The notes under the pieces were generated by a model. The model saw nothing but the letters and a program-made list of their open reading frames with translations, was not told the DNA's origin and did not search any database. Positions 54,901 through 60,900 of a stretch of 64,000 nucleotides of DNA are shown piece by piece. This stretch comes from Acanthaster planci. Taxonomy: Eukaryota > Echinodermata > Asteroidea > Valvatida > Acanthasteridae. The translations under genes and the position numbers were made by a program. How positions within the stretch are numbered: the stretch's first letter is position 1; each line of letters begins with the position of its first letter. The stretch spans positions 1 through 64,000 of the forward strand of contig NW_019091676.1 in the NCBI RefSeq assembly GCF_001949145.1, read 5' to 3'.

Positions 54901-57900
54901 TATCTACACAGGTTTGAGAGAGGTACAAAGCGGCCTGATGGTCAGGGGTAGCAATACGTGGCTCAATTTCTAGTGTCTTACCGTTCAGCTACCAGGGTCC
55001 CGTCCACGTAGCAGGCTGCCTTTAGGCTGTCAATGGTTAGTATGATTGAGTGCCACAACCCATCCGCAATGTTGAGGGAGCTCACGGTGAAGTCCACCAC
55101 AGTGTTTGTCTGAAAAATCCCCAAGGAAAAATGTGTCCTCCTTTTTTAATGAAAAATACTTATCACTTGACTCCAGGCGAGACCAAACGTACTCAACTCG
55201 ACTATATTGCAGCTCTGATCTGACGGGAAAGTTACAAGTGCTACTGGTGAACCAGGCAACAAGCTACATGAAAAAAGGATCCCCTATTTTGATGACCAAC
55301 AAAATAGGCCTGTGGGCAATGGCTGATTAAGGGGTGGGCAACAGTGAGCATTCCAGGCCCCCCCCCTCAAAAAACGAGCCAAATTTAAATTGGATTTGGA
55401 AAAATGCTGAGAGAAAAAAAATTGTTTTTTCGATTCTCTTCCTTCAAAAAGCTTGTGAAATGCCTAAAAAATTTAGCGTCACTCTTCAGGAAGGGCATAA
55501 AAGGTTACTGAAAGAATTTCTAAAGTGACTATCTCCCCTTAGAAACAATTTTGCCCCACCCCCATGTCTTGGTTTTGGATCCGTCCTTGCTTTTGGGCAA
55601 ATTTCATCACCTCTGCTCATGACTACACTTATGAGGCGTCACACTCACATAGGTACTTCCTGAGTATCTGTAGTGTACCATCGTTGCGCTGCCCGACTGC
55701 GTCACCTTCAGGCCATAGTGGACAGTTATCCCGTCCGTGGAGAGCTTGGACAGCACAAAGCCGTCCACGCCCACGTCCGGCCGGACCCAGGCACTGAGGG
55801 AGAATCCACTGAGGATGTCGGCAGTCGGGATTTGGTGCTCGGAGGGAACTCGAAGGTAGGAACCTAGAATGGAAGACATTTGTATGGAGAACATTTACAC
55901 TATTTAAAACTCTAGCTGCAGATATTTATCATAACCAGGGTCGATACGAGAAAGGTGATGTGATGCACCATTCCAAAAACAGGCTGTGGCAAGTAATTTT
56001 GATGCTTGACAATTCCACTCCACCGACTATTCGTATTTCTACTTCAAAGCAATCCAAAGTAACTATTTTGTCTGCAAAAACCTTTGGTAGCTACAGGCAA
56101 TAAAGGTGTTGGAATTTATATTGTTTGTGCATTTAAGTATCATTTTCCAGATTATTAATTTTGATGAATCTTAATAAAACTATTCATGAAAGAAGTTACC
56201 ATAGAGCGAAAAGAATGTACAAAAAATTGATTCAAGGCACTAGATAAGGATTTATCTGGCAAATCCCAAATATTAACAATTACAATGGAATTCAAACTAT
56301 AGAGGGCACTGTTGCAGCTTAGCAATGAGTGCAAGTGAAAGTACGTGAGGGAGGCAATAGTAAACCAGGTTACCAACAAACCTGCCATGTGTTTTTTAAA
56401 TGCAACTGGTTCCCTTTTTGCTTGTTTGCCTTTTTTCTTTTTGTCTTTTTCGATGACAAGTACTGTTGACAAATCTCTTGCTTGGTCTCAGCTCTCCCAT
56501 CCTGTCGCGTAGCTTGCGATGGAGTGTCCCCCACCTCCAAATGCACTTACTTGCACTGCCGTTGAACAACGCCACCCTGGTGCCAGTATGAAGACGTTGT
56601 GCACCTGGCTGGGAGAGGACGCTGGGATTGGGCTCAGCAAGGAAGATGAGGTCCCGCACAGTTGGCAGGATGCCAGAAATGGAGTCAGAGAACACCTCCC
56701 AAAGAACCTGCCGGCAAAAGGAATTACACTGGCATTGCGGTTACAAAATCCAAACTTGGATTAAATTGATGTATTCATAATCAATGTACTAGTATGTCAA
56801 GTTTAATGAAGATTGGTCACTAGATAGCCAAGATGTTGACGCACAAAAAGATTGCATGCTCAGCAAATGACTGACTGAGAATGAGTTCCAACTATGAACA
56901 ACTAGCAGCATTCGGCAAACAACTGAGATTGCTTTCCAACACTCAGTAATAGGTGCCTGGCAAATCTGCGAGAAAATACCCTCCCCCCCATTCCATTGAC
57001 CCTCGGTGCTGAACTCTGACCTCCACTTGACCAAACGACCCCTGGGCCCTCTCTACGGTGAACACGGCCTGCCCTGTGGCGTTGTCGGCCAGGTAGAAAT
57101 CCTCAGCAACATCTCTCTCCGTGGAGGAGGAAGGGAAGACTAGAACACCGTAAGGGTCGTCGTTGGCAGCGATCTCCAAACTGACCGAGATGGGATCAGT
57201 GTCCGACAACGCACCATCTACACACATTATGCACAAAATATTCATTGAATTAAGGTAAATTGTGGAAAGACTGTGGTAACTCCAGGGAAAGTGTCATAGC
57301 AGCTTGCTTTGAAAAGAACGTACACATTGTCTGATCTACTTCACCTGTCTTTGTATTTCACTTGAATTCAACTCGATATGAAGTCAGCCATACTACCGAG
57401 CACATCTGACCAATTATTCAGATTAATTTTACTCTAATTAAAATTGAATTCAAATAGTTTCACTAAGGCACTTGGCTGTTTCCTTCCAAAAAGCTGGGTA
57501 GCTAAAGACCACTTCTCAAGGTTTTTGTCGAGTAATAAGTACTCATGAATATTCACACTTCACATGTACTCGTGTACACATTTTTGAGAACAACACAATG
57601 TCATCTCATCGTTTCGATACCTACCACTGACGTTGACCAGGATCAGCTCATAGTATTCGGCGAACTCTGGAACCCCGTCTACCCTGGACGTAACTTGGAT
57701 CCGCTGCTGGGTTTGCTGATCAGCAAACTCCACCGATCCTGTCACCATCTCAAACTCTGACCCCTGGGGCACAGGGTCCAAGGTGCCATTGTAGACAATC
57801 TGCCAGTGGAGGCGGACGGTGCCAAAGTTCCCTCTTGCTCTCTGGATCCTGATAAAAAAAGATGATTTAGGACACTTTCCTTTTAAACTAGGAAACAACA

Positions 57901-60900
57901 ACACTTCCCTGAAAGGTTTTTTTTTTCACTCAAAACTATCGTTCCTGGACATTTGGTGCGTTATTTTAATTACAAATTCAATTGCTTTAATGCAATTACT
58001 TTTTCCATATAATATTCAAATATATTCTTAGTATGTTCAAAATTTCTCTTGATGCACTAATGAAGGTTGCTTTCTTCAGGACTGACAACTTTTACAGTGA
58101 TCCCTGACATGAAATCAAATCCCTTTTTTATCGTGCTCAACTTTTTTGAAATGTATTTCTTACTCTGCAAAAATGGACGTTCCCTCGCTGGTGAAAACAC
58201 TTGCAAGTGGCTCTCTGAAGCTAAATATACCATAGGGATCATCATTGGCTGCTATGGTAACGGTCGCCGTGGGAGCCCCATAAACCACAACATCACCTGA
58301 AATAGAGAATGCACAGATGATTGACACTATTCATTGTCACTGTCAGTCTGGTTTTCTTCCGTAACTTACCGCGTAGCAAATATGTATAGAATACTGTGTG
58401 TGATGGCCAGCCAACCTTCACGATGAAGGAAGCCATTTTCTGCTACTAAAGAATGCTACATCTTTGCCAATCTGCCTTGCGTTAGCAAACCAAGTACTTC
58501 ATGTGGGTACGTACAGGCTTTTTAGGATGGGGGAAATTTATTTCATTGCTTTTCATAAAATCGTTCAGTGATTAGCACTTGGAAAATGTATTCAAACCAG
58601 GGTGATCATTGATAAAAACCAAATGGACCACATATACCGGACCAAAGAAAGCCACCAAAAGTCAAAAAGTGTGCCTCTGAAAGCTTTCAGAAATGGGCAT
58701 AATATGCAGGTCTTCGAAGGAAAGCAGGACAGGGGGGCCAAACAATGCAGTAGCTAAGCTAGTAGTTACCAGTGGAACAAATTTTAAGCACTAGCGAAAT
58801 TTCACACAAATACTGAGCAAAGCAAAATGGCAAAATGTGCAGCCCACCAAAATGTAAAACTAGTCAGCCATCTTGGGCTGGCTCCTGCAAGAAATGCATA
58901 TCTGTAGGGAGGGCAGCACCGTGTCAAAGGATACCAGCCTGGGTGTACAGGGGGAAGGGTCCAAAAATTGTTGAGATGACTACAGCCAGCTTAATGGGCG
59001 TCCAATGTACTTCCTTTGGCAAAATTTACTTACGTGCACCAAATGAGTACACTGAATACAGTATAAATAAAAACAAAACCATAAATGTGGACAACTGCCA
59101 TAAAGGTGTCATAATAATCTGATGAACAATCCTTTTTAAAAATTCAGACAAGACACAGGTGTGTGACGTGATTAATATAACTAGCTTGAAACTAAACATT
59201 GCAATTCTGCTTTTATTAACCGAAGCCATTTTATGATATCAGGGACAATGGCCCAGTGGCAACTTTCAAAATTGCGTAATAATTATGCAGGGAGAGATGA
59301 AAGCGTCTGGATCCCTTTACCGACTGGGTTGAAGAGCTGGATGGTGAAGTACTCATTGTCTTCTGGTGTGTTGTCATCTAGTATCTGGACTTCAACCAGC
59401 CGGGTCCGCTCACCGACGGGGAATTGCAGGGTGCCAGACTTGGGGGCGTAGTCGAGGAGGCCATCGGTGGCTGAGCCGGCCACCGTGCGGTAATCCACGG
59501 AGGCGACGGATGCCGCGGTGCCATTCCGTCCCACAGTGAAGGAGACGAAGCTGGGTTCGGAGACCGTCTTGGTGATGGGCTCTGTGAAAAACAAGAAATG
59601 CAGAATACAACATTCTCCGTTTGAAGTCTGCACTGTGAAAGCCCACTTCATGGCCGATTTACATTTCATATGAATGCTGACCTATTGTTTACTTCATCTG
59701 ACTTAAAAACAGTACCGTAAACATTTTCAGCCTCATGAAACTGTGTCAGGAGTTTGCAAATTTGTACTCAAGTGTGGCTTTCATGCAAACCGACAGGTTG
59801 CAAAAGCAGTCAGTAATTTATCCAAAGAGACAAATCTAACCTTTGAAGAAGATGGCATCATCATTCTTATTGATGTTGAGTGTTGCCGTGGTAACACTGC
59901 CTAAGCGACTGTCTCCGGTGGGATTAGTCAAGGCCAACTGGAATGACTCTGGATTTTCAGGAATCTAAAAGAGAACAAAGAACCACATGGTAAAAGTAAG
60001 TCTTCTTGAAATACTGAGTACTTTAAACAACTAGCAAAGACTGGCACCTACCTCATCGGCCCTTGCAGTTATTTCAATTTCCTGTAGGCTGATTCCATCC
60101 CCGTAAGTCAGGGTACCAGACAATGGGGTGACGTCCAATGCAGCACCAGTGGTGACTACGGTCCAGGTGACATTGGCCAAACCGAACAGTCCCGCCTCCC
60201 GCAACACCGGGAACCGGGCAGAGTATACGTCTGTCCCCTTGCTTTCGTCGATGTACCTGATCATGGGGTCCTCTGCGAAGGTGAAAACACCATGAGGATC
60301 GTCGTTTTCCAAGACAATGATCCCAATGGTGGTCAAATCACCTAGGTTACTTGGCGGGTTGCCAAAGCTTGCCAACGTCAGCTGGAACGTTTCGTTGAGT
60401 TCGGGGACAGAATCCGGCGCCGCAATGAAGGAGATATTTTTTACGGTGTCACCTGGGCCAAAGGTAACGACCTGGGGCAGGCCAAAGAACTCCGGGGAGG
60501 TCACGCTGTCCCCAGTTGCGAAATACCGCACGCTGCGTGCTACAAGACTCCCACCACGGCGTAGAATGGTCACCTGGACCAGATCGCCGTTCTCTGATAT
60601 GACAAACGGTCCTGCGGTTAGAGGAGAGAACTCGAAGTAGCCACCCGGTCCGTCATTTTCACGGATTGTCACGACCACTTCTGTGTCGCCCTGTCGCAGG
60701 ATCTGACTGGCTGGTTGGGTGTCGTACAGCTGGACCACCATGGTTTCATCTGTCTCGGCAAGGTCATCTGGTAGGATCTCCAGAACAATCTGGGTTCTAG
60801 CGATACCTGAGGGGTGAAGTAAAAAATGGTCATTCTGAGAGCAACAAATGTACAGGGCCAATCAAATGCTGTCAAGTTACCATATGACCACACAATTTCC

